A DNA stretch of 64,000 nucleotides. Origin: Sphingomonas ginsenosidimutans. Lineage in GTDB: Bacteria; Pseudomonadota; Alphaproteobacteria; Sphingomonadales; Sphingomonadaceae. The notes below the pieces were generated by a model. It searched no databases. It saw nothing but the letters and a program-made list of their open reading frames with translations, and was not told where the DNA came from. Location: positions 186,001 through 250,000 of the forward strand of contig NZ_NWVD01000001.1 in NCBI RefSeq assembly GCF_002374835.1. The letters are read 5' to 3'. The position numbers were made by a program, and so were the translations under genes. Below, piece by piece: positions 38,127-46,837 of the stretch; the stretch's first letter is position 1, and each line of letters begins with the position of its first letter.

Positions 38127-39512
38127 ATGAAGTCCAAGCTGCTCCAGGCCGCCGCGCTGGTCACGGGAATCGCCATGATCCCCGTCGCCACGGGAGCGAT
38201 GGCCGCGGCCGATACCGCCACCTATCGCGAGATGGACAAGTTCCTGGACGTCTATAACCGCGTGAAGGCGGATTACGTCGACAAGGTTACCGACGAACAG
38301 CTCATCAAGGGCGCGATCGACGGGATGCTGGCGGCGCTGGACCCGCATTCCAGCTATGTCGACGGGTCCGATTACGACAATCTGCGCATCCAGACCCAGG
38401 GCAGCTACGGCGGGCTGGGGCTGACCGTGTCGATGGAGGATGGCGCGGTGAAGGTCGTCGCGCCGCAGGAGGATACGCCGGCGGGGCGCGCCGGGATCAA
38501 GTCCGGCGACTATATCACCCATATCAACGGCAAGCTGATCTACGGCGGCACGCTGGACGAAGCGACGGCCCAGATGCGGGGCAAGCCGGGCAGCAAGGTG
38601 ACGCTGACGCTGGTGCGCCCGGGCCGCGACAAGCCGATCGTGGTCACGCTGACCCGCGAGGTGATCGTCCAGCGCCCGGTCAAATGGGAAGTGAAGGGCG
38701 ACGTCGGCTATATCAACATCAACACCTTCTCCGAACAGACCGGCGCGGACACGCGCGCGGCGATCATGGCGATCGACAAGTCGCTGGGGCATCGCCCGCT
38801 GGGCTATGTCGTCGACCTGCGCGACAATGGCGGCGGGCTGCTGGACCAGGCGATCGCGGTGGCGGATTCCTTCCTGGAACGCGGCGAGATCGTGTCGCAG
38901 CGCGAGCGCGAGGCGGCGAACACGCAGCGTTACTACGCCAAGCCGGGCGACGATGCGCATGGCCTGCCGGTGATCGTGCTGACCGATGCGGGCACCGCGT
39001 CCGCCAGCGAGATCGTGGCGGGCGCGTTGCAGGACCACCATCGCGCGCTGGTGATGGGCGAGCGGACGTTCGGCAAGGGATCGGTGCAGACGTTGCTGCA
39101 ACTGGGGCCGCGCACCGCGCTGCGGCTGACGACGGCGCGTTACTATACTCCGTCGGGGCGTAGCGTGCAGGAGGGCGGGATCGAGCCGGACATCCGCGTG
39201 CCGCAGCTGTCCGACCCCGATTACAAGAGCCGCCCGGTGTTCCGCGAGGCCGACCTGCGCCGCCATCTGATCAACGAGATCAAGGCCCCCGACAATGCGG
39301 TGCTGGAAGAGGACGTGAAGAACGATCCGCGCTTCGACGCGACGCCGGAGGCGCTGGAGAAGCAGGGGATCAAGGACTTCCAGCTGTGGTATGCGCTCAA
39401 GACGATCGCGCGGCTGGGCGGTCCGACGCAGGTCGCCGCGGTAACCCAGTCGATGGCGGCCAAGGCCGCGGCCGACAAGGCGGCGGCTGACAAAGCGGGC
39501 GGGACGAAATGA
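38127..39512 (+). CDS. ctpA: C-terminal processing protease CtpA (S41 family)
   Basis: The 461-aa exported protease has a signal peptide (ends at AMAAA), a PDZ domain (GGLGLTVSMEDGAVKVVAPQ to LVRPG), and the S41 core. The catalytic Ser is in TDAGTASASEIVAGAL and the Lys in GERTFGKGSVQT. It trims or degrades periplasmic proteins and peptidoglycan hydrolases. The tail after about 440 is Ala/Lys repeats. Its stop overlaps the dsbB start as ATGA. Confidence 0.95.
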   Translation: MKSKLLQAAALVTGIAMIPVATGAMAAADTATYREMDKFLDVYNRVKADYVDKVTDEQLIKGAIDGMLAALDPHSSYVDGSDYDNLRIQTQGSYGGLGLTVSMEDGAVKVVAPQEDTPAGRAGIKSGDYITHINGKLIYGGTLDEATAQMRGKPGSKVTLTLVRPGRDKPIVVTLTREVIVQRPVKWEVKGDVGYININTFSEQTGADTRAAIMAIDKSLGHRPLGYVVDLRDNGGGLLDQAIAVADSFLERGEIVSQREREAANTQRYYAKPGDDAHGLPVIVLTDAGTASASEIVAGALQDHHRALVMGERTFGKGSVQTLLQLGPRTALRLTTARYYTPSGRSVQEGGIEPDIRVPQLSDPDYKSRPVFREADLRRHLINEIKAPDNAVLEEDVKNDPRFDATPEALEKQGIKDFQLWYALKTIARLGGPTQVAAVTQSMAAKAAADKAAADKAGGTK

Positions 39513-40006
39513 CCGGCGCGATGCGCGCGATCGGGTTGCGCAACGCCCGGCTGCTCGCGCTGGTGATCCCGGCGGCGCTGCTGGGCGGGGCATGGGCGTT
39601 CCAGTTGCTGGGCGGGCTGTACCCGTGCGAAATGTGCCACTGGCAACGCTGGCCGCATTATGGCGCGCTGGTGCTGGCGGTGCTGGCGTTCGTCACCGGC
39701 GGCACACGGGTGAAGGCGACGCTGGTGGCCGGGGCGGCGGCGCTGATCGCGGTTTCCGGGTTAATCGGCGTCTTCCACGCCGGGGTCGAATATCACTGGT
39801 GGCAGGGCATCACCGCCTGCACGCAGACGATATCGACGACCGGTCTGTCGACCGACCAGGCGCTGCGCGACCTTCTGGCCGCGCCGATCGTTCGTTGCGA
39901 TGCGGCGCAGTGGGCGTTGTTCGGCGTGTCGCTGGCGGGGTGGAATGCGATCCTCTCGCTGATCGGTGCGGCGATGATCGCGACGCAGCTGTGGAGGCGT
40001 GGATGA
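39509..40006 (+). CDS. dsbB: Disulfide bond formation protein B
   Basis: The 165-aa inner-membrane protein has four helices. The first periplasmic cysteine pair is CEMC in YPCEMCHWQRWPHY. The second pair is spread over ITACTQTISTT and IVRCDAAQW. It re-oxidises DsbA and passes electrons to ubiquinone, fitting the adjacent coq7. Overlaps coq7 by 4 bases. Confidence 0.92.
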   Translation: MTGAMRAIGLRNARLLALVIPAALLGGAWAFQLLGGLYPCEMCHWQRWPHYGALVLAVLAFVTGGTRVKATLVAGAAALIAVSGLIGVFHAGVEYHWWQGITACTQTISTTGLSTDQALRDLLAAPIVRCDAAQWALFGVSLAGWNAILSLIGAAMIATQLWRRG

Positions 40007-40536
40007 CGTGGAAGCCCGGAGATCGCCCCGCCGCGACCGATGCGATGATCCGCGTCGATCAGGCCGGTGAATATGGCGCGACCCGCATCTATGCCGGGCA
40101 GCTGGCGATCATGGGGCAGCGGTCGCCGATGGCGCGCAAGATTTCCGCGATGGCGCTTCAGGAGGAACGCCACCGCGCGTTCTTCGACCGGATGATCGCC
40201 GAGCGCGGCGTGCGCCCGACGATCCTGCAACCCTTCTGGGACGTTGCCGGCTTCGCATTGGGCGCGGTGACCGCCGCGATCGGGCCGGAAGCGGCGATGG
40301 CCTGCACCGCGGCGGTCGAGACCGAGATCGACAAACATTATGCCGAGCAGCTGGTCGCGCTGGGCGACAGCGATCCGGTGCTGTCCGAGGCGATCGCCGA
40401 ATTCCAGGCCGAGGAGCTGGAGCATCGCGACACCGCGCTGGCCAGCGGCGCGGAGGATGCGCCCGCCTATCCGTTGATGTCCGCCGCGATCCGGCTGGGA
40501 TGCCGTATCGCCATCGCCACCGCCAAGAGGATCTGA
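40003..40536 (+). CDS. coq7: Demethoxyubiquinone hydroxylase Coq7
   Basis: This is a 177-aa di-iron protein from ATG 40003, with GGAGG 5 bases upstream. Iron-binding helices show DQAGEYGATRIYAGQL, ALQEERHRAFF, AVETEIDKHY and FQAEELEHRDTA. It hydroxylates C6 in ubiquinone synthesis, the step before the last methylation. Confidence 0.94.
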   Translation: MTWKPGDRPAATDAMIRVDQAGEYGATRIYAGQLAIMGQRSPMARKISAMALQEERHRAFFDRMIAERGVRPTILQPFWDVAGFALGAVTAAIGPEAAMACTAAVETEIDKHYAEQLVALGDSDPVLSEAIAEFQAEELEHRDTALASGAEDAPAYPLMSAAIRLGCRIAIATAKRI

Positions 40537-40540
40537 CCCG

Positions 40541-40990
40541 ATGCGCCGTCCGGCCGTTTTCCTGCTTTTCGCGCTGCTGCCCACGGCCGCGCTGGCCCAG
40601 AGCGGGCCGCCGTCCCCCGGCACCCCGCGCATCGCCAAGTCCACCGCGGCCGATGGCGTGTCGCGCGGGGCGCCGGTCAACGGCGTGCTGACGCTGTACG
40701 GCAACGAACGCTGCCCGACCAACGCCAATGGCGACGAAATCGTGGTGTGCGTACGCCGCCCGGCGGAGGAACAGTTCCGCATCCCCAAGGAATTGCGCAA
40801 TTTCGAGGTGACGCCGGAAAACCAGAGCTGGGCCGCGAAGGAAGCCGCGAACCAGACCGTTGGCAATGTCGGCGTCGGCACCTGCTCCACCGTCGGCGCG
40901 GCGAGCGCCACGGGGTGCGTCGTGCAGAATGCCACCCGCTGGAAGCGCGAGCGCCGCGCTGCGGCCAAGGCGGAGAATGACGTTCCCTGA
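40541..40990 (+). CDS. Secreted hypothetical protein
   Basis: The 149-aa protein has a signal peptide (MRRPAVFLLFALLPTAALAQ). The mature part has four cysteines (NERCPT, VVCVRR, GTCSTV and TGCVVQ), which may form two periplasmic disulfides. GDEIVVCVRRPAEEQFRIPK resembles a segment common in small sphingomonad periplasmic proteins of unknown role. It lies 4 bases after coq7 and is likely the last gene of that operon. Placement after dsbB suggests, but does not show, a dependence on disulfide formation. Confidence 0.7.
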   Translation: MRRPAVFLLFALLPTAALAQSGPPSPGTPRIAKSTAADGVSRGAPVNGVLTLYGNERCPTNANGDEIVVCVRRPAEEQFRIPKELRNFEVTPENQSWAAKEAANQTVGNVGVGTCSTVGAASATGCVVQNATRWKRERRAAAKAENDVP

Positions 40991-41148
40991 TCGGGCGGCG
41001 CGCTAGCCTTCGGGTCGGAACGCCGTTACCGTGGCGGTCGGCCGCGCGACTGGCGCTTCAGCGGGTCACCGCAGGGGAACGCGGCCAAGGATGATGATCC
41101 GCCGCGCGCCTGGGCACCCCGTTCGATCGACGAGAGGAGCCTGCCGTC

Positions 41149-41847
41149 ATGACCGCCGAACCGCTGCGCATCGCCTTCCTGTTGTTTCCCGATGTGACCC
41201 AGCTGGACCTGACCGGACCGGTGCAGGTACTTTCGCGGCTGGGCAATGCGCGGCTCGATCTGGTTGCGGCGACGCTGGAGCCGGTGCCGACCGACGCGGG
41301 CTTTTCGATCGTGCCGACCGCGACCTTTGCCGACGTGCCCGCCGCCGACATATTGTGCGTGCCCGGCGGGTTCGGCACGCATCGCGCGATCGCCGACGAT
41401 GCGACGATCGACTGGGTCGCGCGGGTGGGGGCGGACGCGCGCTGGGTCACCAGCGTGTGCACGGGATCGCTGGTGCTCGGCGCGGCGGGGCTGCTGCGCG
41501 GGTACAAGGCGGGATGCCATTGGGCGCAGCGGCACATGCTGCCGCTGTTCGGTGCCGAGCCGGTGGCCGAGCGGGTGGTGATCGATCGCAACCGCCTGAC
41601 CGGAGGGGGCGTCACCGCGGGCATTGACTTCGCGTTGCGGCTGACCGCGCTGATTCGCGGGGAAGCGCATGCGCGCATGGTGCAGCTGGCACTGGAATAT
41701 GACCCGATACCGCCGTTCGACGCCGGATCGCCCGAGCGCGCGGGTGTGGCGGTGGTGGAGGCCTATGAGCGGCGCGTCGCGCAGCTGGCGCCGGGGCGCG
41801 ACGACCAGCTACGCGCGCTGGCGGCGCGGCGGGGGTTCGCCGGTTAA
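41149..41847 (+). CDS. DJ-1/PfpI family protein (isonitrile hydratase-like)
   Basis: The 232-aa protein has FPDVTQLDLTGPVQVLSRLG at the N-terminus and the nucleophile elbow SVCTGSLVLGAAGLL with the conserved Cys. GCHWAQRHMLPLFG and TGGGVTAGIDFALRL follow. This pattern matches the isonitrile hydratase InhA subgroup rather than AraC-linked GlxA regulators, as no HTH follows. GAGAGGAG precedes the ATG. Confidence 0.85.
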   Translation: MTAEPLRIAFLLFPDVTQLDLTGPVQVLSRLGNARLDLVAATLEPVPTDAGFSIVPTATFADVPAADILCVPGGFGTHRAIADDATIDWVARVGADARWVTSVCTGSLVLGAAGLLRGYKAGCHWAQRHMLPLFGAEPVAERVVIDRNRLTGGGVTAGIDFALRLTALIRGEAHARMVQLALEYDPIPPFDAGSPERAGVAVVEAYERRVAQLAPGRDDQLRALAARRGFAG

Positions 41848-41881
41848 GGGAAGGGGATACGGGGCGCGGCCGACCGCCGGG

Positions 41882-42514
41882 TCAGCCGTGCTTCTTCAAC
41901 CCGCGCACGCGATGCCAGATGTAGAAGGCGATCGCGGCGACCAGCACCACGCCGATCGCGGCATCGGCGCGGTGGAAGAACGCCTTCAGCCGCGGGTCGC
42001 TGTTCCACTTGTCGCCCAGCACCATGCCGATCCACGCCAGCAGCAGGCAGAACGGCCAGCTGCCGACGAAGGTATAGACGTGGAACGGGATCAGCTTCAT
42101 CCGTGCTACCCCGGCGGGAAAGGCGATGAAGGTGCGCACCACCGGCAGCATCCGCCCGATCAGGATCGCCCACGATCCCCAGCGGTTGAAGAACCGGTCG
42201 GCCAGGTCCAGCTCCCCCGGGCCGATCAGGACGTAGCGGCCGAACTTCTCCGCCATCGGTCGCCCGCCGCGCCGCCCGATCTCATAGGCGACGATCGAGC
42301 CGAGGTTGCAGCCCAGCGCGCCCGCGGTCGCCGCCAGATACAGGTTCATCTGCCCCGTGGAGACGAGATAGCCGGCGAACGGCATGATGATTTCGGACGG
42401 CAGCGGGATGCACGCGCTTTCGATCGCCATCAGCAGCGCGACGCCCCAATAGCCGCCGGCGGAGATCACGGAGATGGCGAAGCCGGCAAGCGCGGCCAGG
42501 ATCTTTTCGACCAT
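41882..42514 (-). CDS. DedA-family inner-membrane protein
   Basis: From ATG 42514 the product is 210 aa; a GTG at 42553 is an alternative start, and neither has a good ribosome site. It has several hydrophobic helices and the family motifs ESACIPLPSEIIMPFAGYLV, GCNLGSIVAYEIGRRGGRP and FNRWGSWAILIGRMLPVVRT. DedA/VTT-type proteins move undecaprenyl phosphate or phospholipids between leaflets. It diverges from the aldo/keto reductase gene. Confidence 0.9.
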   Translation of the reverse strand: MVEKILAALAGFAISVISAGGYWGVALLMAIESACIPLPSEIIMPFAGYLVSTGQMNLYLAATAGALGCNLGSIVAYEIGRRGGRPMAEKFGRYVLIGPGELDLADRFFNRWGSWAILIGRMLPVVRTFIAFPAGVARMKLIPFHVYTFVGSWPFCLLLAWIGMVLGDKWNSDPRLKAFFHRADAAIGVVLVAAIAFYIWHRVRGLKKHG

Positions 42515-42594
42515 GCGCGCCGCTTGCGTCAGCGCGCGGCGAAAGGGAAGCACGAAGTGCGGAACCGCGGCGGCGCAGCAACGGTTCGTTGCGA

Positions 42595-43389
42595 ATGACC
42601 GACCTGACGCTCAACGATGGCCGCACCATGCCCCGACTGGGGCTGGGCACGTATCAGATCCCCGATTCGCAGGTTGCGCCGGTGGTGCGCGCCGGCCTGG
42701 ACCTGGGGTTCCGGCTGGTCGACACCGCCGCGCTGTATCACAACGAGCGCGGCGTCGGCGAAGGGCTGGCGCGGGACGACGTGTGGGTCACCACCAAATT
42801 GTGGCACGACCGGCACGGCGATGCCGCGGGTGCGCTGGACGAAAGCCTCGCGCTGCTCGGGCGCGACCATGTCGACCTGTACCTGATCCACTGGCCCCAC
42901 CCCGCCGGAGGACAGTTCGTCGCGGCGTGGAAGACGCTGGTGGCGCTGCGCGATGCGGGGAAAGCGCGGTCGATCGGCGTGTCGAACTTCCTGCCCGAGC
43001 ATCTCGACGCGATCATTGCCGCGACCGGTGTGACCCCCGCGGTCAACCAGATCGAGCTTCACCCGACGTTCCAGCAGCGCGACGTGCAGGCGTATAACGC
43101 CGACCACGGCATCGTGACGCAAAGCTGGAGCCCACTGGGTCAGGGGGCGACGCTGAAGGATGAGCGGATCGTGCGGATCGCCGAGCGGATCGGCGCGACC
43201 CCGGCGCAGGCCATCATCGCCTGGCACCTGGCCAAGGGGCTGTCGGTGATCCCCAAGGCAGCGGACCTTACGCATCTGGAAAGCAACTGGCGCGCGCAGG
43301 AGGTGACGCTGTCGGCCGACGACGTTGCAGCGATCGACGCGATGGACGATTCGGAAGGGCGCATGGGGCCGGACCCGCGGGAATTGTGA
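42595..43389 (+). CDS. Aldo/keto reductase
   Basis: From ATG 42595 (MTDLTLNDGRTMPRLGLGTY) the product is 264 aa. The catalytic tetrad is visible: Asp and Tyr in VDTAALYHNE, Lys in VTTKLW, His in LIHWPHP. The NADPH site includes SIGVSNF, QIELHP and VIPKA. It belongs to the 2,5-diketo-gluconate reductase-like branch (AKR5). Substrate unknown. Confidence 0.93.
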   Translation: MTDLTLNDGRTMPRLGLGTYQIPDSQVAPVVRAGLDLGFRLVDTAALYHNERGVGEGLARDDVWVTTKLWHDRHGDAAGALDESLALLGRDHVDLYLIHWPHPAGGQFVAAWKTLVALRDAGKARSIGVSNFLPEHLDAIIAATGVTPAVNQIELHPTFQQRDVQAYNADHGIVTQSWSPLGQGATLKDERIVRIAERIGATPAQAIIAWHLAKGLSVIPKAADLTHLESNWRAQEVTLSADDVAAIDAMDDSEGRMGPDPREL

Positions 43390-43418
43390 GGGATAGGTCG
43401 ATCGACCCCCAGCCAATG

Positions 43419-43503
43419 CCGTCATCCGGGCGAAGATTGGGATCTCTTCGAGATTCGCGAATCGCTTGCCAGGCTTGAGGCCCCCCTTTCGCTGGGGTGA
43501 CGG
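43419..43503. repeat. Paired-palindrome intergenic repeat, copy 3
   Basis: The left arm is at 43419-43446 (CCGTCATCCGGGCGAAGATT onward) and the right arm at 43477-43503 (ends TTTCGCTGGGGTGACGGC). The arms are diverged reverse complements of each other and resemble copies at 4523 and 28811. Like copy 1 it lies between convergent genes. Confidence 0.6.
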
Positions 43504-43509
43504 CTTTGT

Positions 43510-44922
43510 TCAAACGTGCGCGATCGCCGCCTGAGCGCCCTTCAAATCCTCCACGAACTTCGCATATTCCGCCTCCTTCGCCGCGGGGTCGGGCAGGCGC
43601 AGCAGGTAGCTGGGGTGGACGGTGATCCACGCCGCGCCGCCGTCGGGCAGGGTCTGCACCCGCCCACGCTCCCGCCCGATCGTCATCGCGCGGCCGAACA
43701 GGCTGCGCGCGGCGGTGGCGCCCAGCGCGATCGTCATCCGCGGGCGCAGCAGCAGGCGTTCCTGTTCGATCCACCAGCGACAGGCGTCGATCTCGCCCGC
43801 ATCGGGCTTGGCATGGATGCGGCGACGGCCGCGCGGCTCGAACTTGAAATGCTTGACCGCGTTGGTGACATAGGCGGCGGCGCGTTCGATCCCGGCGTCG
43901 GCGATCGCGCGGTCGAACACCTGCCCCGCCGGGCCGACGAACGGGCGCCCGGCCAGATCCTCCTGATCGCCCGGCTGTTCGCCGACGAACATCAGCGGCG
44001 CATCCAGCGGCCCCTCGCCGAACACGGTCTGCGTCGCGGGGCGATACAGCGGGCAGCGGGTGCAGCCCGCCGCCTCGTCGCGCAGCGCCGCCCACGCCGC
44101 GGCGACATTGCCGCCCGCCGCGACCCGATCGGTGTCGACGCGATCCTGGGCGGTGGCGATCATCCCGCTCTCCCGCGCCTGAGCCGTCGCCAGCAACTGC
44201 GGCACCAACGCGGTTTCGGGCATGTTCTTCCAGTACTTGCGCGGCATCTCCTTCAGCATCGCGCCGACCTTGACGCGCGCTGGGTTGAAGATGCTGGCGT
44301 AATAGGTCGTCCACACCTCCTCGACCGGGTCGCCGTCGGGCGCATCGGTGCGCGCCGCGCCCGGCCCCTGCGTCAGTGCGGCGCCGTTCCAGTGTAGCGA
44401 TATCTCCGGGGTCAGGATCGACCAGCGCATCGATGCGAAGCGGTTGACGAAGAAGGCGGCATTGGCGCGCACGATGTGATGGCCCGGCTCGAACCACGCG
44501 ACATAGCGGGTCGCGCCGTCCGGTTCCTCCACCGAGCGGAAGCGCAAGAAGGCGCGCATCTTGTGGATGTCGCGGCGTACCGCCTTGGCCAATTCTTCCA
44601 GCCGGCGGACCAGCGGGTCGGCGTGATCGTCGGTCAGCCGCGGCGCATCGCGCAGCCGCCACAACAAAGTGTAGAGCAACGCGAACCGCTGCGGATCGCG
44701 GTGGAGCGCCGCGTCGTCGGCCAGCGACAGGAACGCGCGCGGCACGCGAAATCCGGTCGAGGAAGCGGGCGGGGCCGTGGGGGCTTCGGCGAACAGATCG
44801 GCGGGCGCATCACCCATTTGCCACACCACGCGATCGGGCGCGACATGGTCAGCGATCAGCGCACGCGCGGCGCTGCGCCAGGCGTCGATGTCGTCGGGGG
44901 CGGAAAGGGTGACGGTACGCAT
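43510..44922 (-). CDS. UdgX-type uracil-DNA glycosylase fused to a DUF4130 domain
   Basis: From ATG 44922 the product is 470 aa. Residues about 80-230 are the DUF4130 domain (DIHKMRAFLRFRSVEE and WFEPGHHIVRANAAFFVNRF). Residues 285-465 are a family-4-like uracil-DNA glycosylase with the Fe-S cysteines C287, C290 and C381, active loop GEQPGDQED (314-322), and the UdgX motif RRRIH (366-370). In Mycobacterium UdgX the His of this loop forms a covalent bond to DNA after removing uracil; H370 is the equivalent. Only three candidate cysteine ligands are seen; H358 may be the fourth. Gene order with the hemerythrin and radical SAM genes suggests a DNA-damage group. Confidence 0.88.
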   Translation of the reverse strand: MRTVTLSAPDDIDAWRSAARALIADHVAPDRVVWQMGDAPADLFAEAPTAPPASSTGFRVPRAFLSLADDAALHRDPQRFALLYTLLWRLRDAPRLTDDHADPLVRRLEELAKAVRRDIHKMRAFLRFRSVEEPDGATRYVAWFEPGHHIVRANAAFFVNRFASMRWSILTPEISLHWNGAALTQGPGAARTDAPDGDPVEEVWTTYYASIFNPARVKVGAMLKEMPRKYWKNMPETALVPQLLATAQARESGMIATAQDRVDTDRVAAGGNVAAAWAALRDEAAGCTRCPLYRPATQTVFGEGPLDAPLMFVGEQPGDQEDLAGRPFVGPAGQVFDRAIADAGIERAAAYVTNAVKHFKFEPRGRRRIHAKPDAGEIDACRWWIEQERLLLRPRMTIALGATAARSLFGRAMTIGRERGRVQTLPDGGAAWITVHPSYLLRLPDPAAKEAEYAKFVEDLKGAQAAIAHV

Positions 44923-44968
44923 GGCGGTGGGGTGGCCGGTCCCGGACGGGCAGGACCGGCCCGCGCGA

Positions 44969-45454
44969 TCAGTCGCGCTCGTCGCCGCCCGGGGGATTGG
45001 CCTTGGCGAGTTCCAGTTCCTTGGGCTTGCGCTCCTCATAGGTGTCGGCCAGCCGCTCCTCGGTATCCGCGTCGAGCTCCTTCTCGGCGGCGGGGAACAT
45101 TTCCTCCTCTTCCTCATCGATATGATGTTCGTAGCGGTGGCGCATGTGGAAGAATTTGGATTCCCATTCGTCCGACGCGAAATCCTCGTCCATCATCTCG
45201 CCCAGCAGGTCGTCGACCTCCTTGTGCTCGGCGACGGAATGGCGCGCGTCGTCGCGCAATTCGGGGTTGCCGAGCATTTCGGCGTAGAGCGATTCCTCCT
45301 CGGCCGCAGCGTGGCTCTGCACCTCCAGCCGGAACGCCTCGAACAGCTTTTTGCGCTTGGCGGTGTCGCCCTTCAGTTCGGCCAGCTCCTTCAGCATCTT
45401 GCGCTGCTTGTCATGATCGCGCTTCAGATCGGCGTAGATCGCGGGGGTAGCCAT
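44969..45454 (-). CDS. Hemerythrin-domain (HHE) protein
   Basis: From ATG 45454, with AAGGAGA upstream, the product is 161 aa and very acidic. It has the HHE four-helix signature: DLKRDHDKQRKML, VQSHAAAEEESLY, VAEHKEVDDLL and MRHRYEHHIDEEEEEMFPAA. These residues bind a di-iron centre for oxygen, NO or iron handling. It lies between the UdgX-like and radical SAM genes on the same strand, possibly protecting or supplying their Fe-S clusters (inference). Confidence 0.88.
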   Translation of the reverse strand: MATPAIYADLKRDHDKQRKMLKELAELKGDTAKRKKLFEAFRLEVQSHAAAEEESLYAEMLGNPELRDDARHSVAEHKEVDDLLGEMMDEDFASDEWESKFFHMRHRYEHHIDEEEEEMFPAAEKELDADTEERLADTYEERKPKELELAKANPPGGDERD

Positions 45455-45518
45455 CGGTCGTTCTCCTTCGCCCGCGACAGCGCGCGAGGCGGCAGGTCGT
45501 TTCACCCGCGAGCGATTC

Positions 45519-46772
45519 TCACGCCGCGAACAGTTCGAGCTGGCGGGTAGCCGCCTTGGGCGCGACCAGTGCCGATATGTCCCCGCGATCGGCGAGCAGC
45601 ACCGGACGCCAGTCGTCGGTGACGATGAACGGCCGCACCTTCGCCACCGACACGGTCAGCCGCGCGATATCGTCGAGCCGCAGCCGCCGCCAACGCCGCG
45701 CCGACAGGATGCGCGCCACCGCCTTCGTCCCCAGGCCCGGGATCCGCCACAACAATTCGCGCGGGGCGCGATTGACGTCGACGGGGAAGCGATCGCGGAA
45801 CTTGAGCGCCCAGGCGAGCTTCGGGTCGATGTCGAGCGGCAGCATCCCCGTCGTCGCATCGGTGGCCGCGACGACCTCCTGCGGCTGGAATCCGTAAAAG
45901 CGCATCAGCCAGTCCGACTGGTAGAGGCGATGTTCGCGCATCAGCGGCGGGCGTTGGAGCGGCAGGACGGTCGAGGCATCGGGGATCGGGCTGAACGCCG
46001 AATAATAGACGCGCCGCAGCCCGAAGCGATCGTAGAGCGTCGAGGCGCGCGCCACGATATCGCCGTCGGTCGCCGCGTCCGCACCGACGATCATCTGTGT
46101 TGACTGTCCCGCCGGTGCGAAGCGCGGGGCGGAGCGATAGCGTTGGCGCGCATCGCCGGTATCGATGATCGCGCGCTTCATGTCGCGCATCGCGCCCTCG
46201 ATCCGCTCGCCGTCCTTCTCCGGGGCCAATCGCTTCAGCCCGCCGGCGGTCGGCAGCTCGACGTTGATCGACACGCGATCGGCGTGCAGCCCCGCGAGGC
46301 GGACCAATTCGGGATCGGCATCGGGGATCGTCTTCAGGTGAATATAGCCGCGGAACTGATGATCCTCGCGCAGCGACCGCGCGACCTCGACAATCTGCTC
46401 CATCGTGTAATCGGGCGACCGGATGATCCCCGAGGACAGAAACAGCCCCTCGATATAATTGCGGCGGTAGAAGGAGAGGGTGAGGTTCACCACCTCCTGC
46501 GCGGAGAAGCGGGCGCGGCGGACGTTCGAGCTTTTGCGATTGATGCAGTAATGGCAGTCGAAGATGCAGCTGTTGGTCAGCAGGATCTTGAGCAGCGAGA
46601 TGCACCGACCATCGGGGGCATAGGCGTGGCAGATGCCCATCCCCTCGGTCGAGCCGAGGCCCTTGCCGTCCTTCGACGTGCGCTTGGCAGTGCCCGACGA
46701 CGCGCAGGACGCATCGTATTTGGCCGCATCGGCGAGGATTTCCAGTTTCTGCCGGACGTCGAGCTGCGCCAT
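45519..46772 (-). CDS. Radical SAM protein with HhH domain, putative DNA modification/repair
   Basis: From ATG 46772 (MAQLDVRQKLEILADAAKYD) the product is 417 aa; an ATG at 46826 would add 18 residues. The SAM-radical cluster is C69, C73 and C76 (CIFDCHYC). LFLSSGIIRSPDYTMEQIV and IHLKTIPDADPELV follow in the barrel. A C-terminal helix-hairpin-helix (IPGLGTKAVARILSAR) suggests DNA binding. This family is regularly found next to the UdgX-DUF4130 protein, as here. Its reaction is not known to me. Confidence 0.85.
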   Translation of the reverse strand: MAQLDVRQKLEILADAAKYDASCASSGTAKRTSKDGKGLGSTEGMGICHAYAPDGRCISLLKILLTNSCIFDCHYCINRKSSNVRRARFSAQEVVNLTLSFYRRNYIEGLFLSSGIIRSPDYTMEQIVEVARSLREDHQFRGYIHLKTIPDADPELVRLAGLHADRVSINVELPTAGGLKRLAPEKDGERIEGAMRDMKRAIIDTGDARQRYRSAPRFAPAGQSTQMIVGADAATDGDIVARASTLYDRFGLRRVYYSAFSPIPDASTVLPLQRPPLMREHRLYQSDWLMRFYGFQPQEVVAATDATTGMLPLDIDPKLAWALKFRDRFPVDVNRAPRELLWRIPGLGTKAVARILSARRWRRLRLDDIARLTVSVAKVRPFIVTDDWRPVLLADRGDISALVAPKAATRQLELFAA

Positions 46773-46837
46773 GTGTTCGATATATGTTCCGGAGGTCCGC
46801 TTGTCGAGGGCGGATCCACCTGCCATGGATCAACCCC

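Noticed and set aside
46784..46837. N-terminal extension of the GT87-like protein from ATG 46784
   Set aside because: It would overlap the radical SAM N-terminal alternative start and adds an Arg-rich stretch before the first helix; GTG 46838 is simpler, though the extension cannot be fully excluded.
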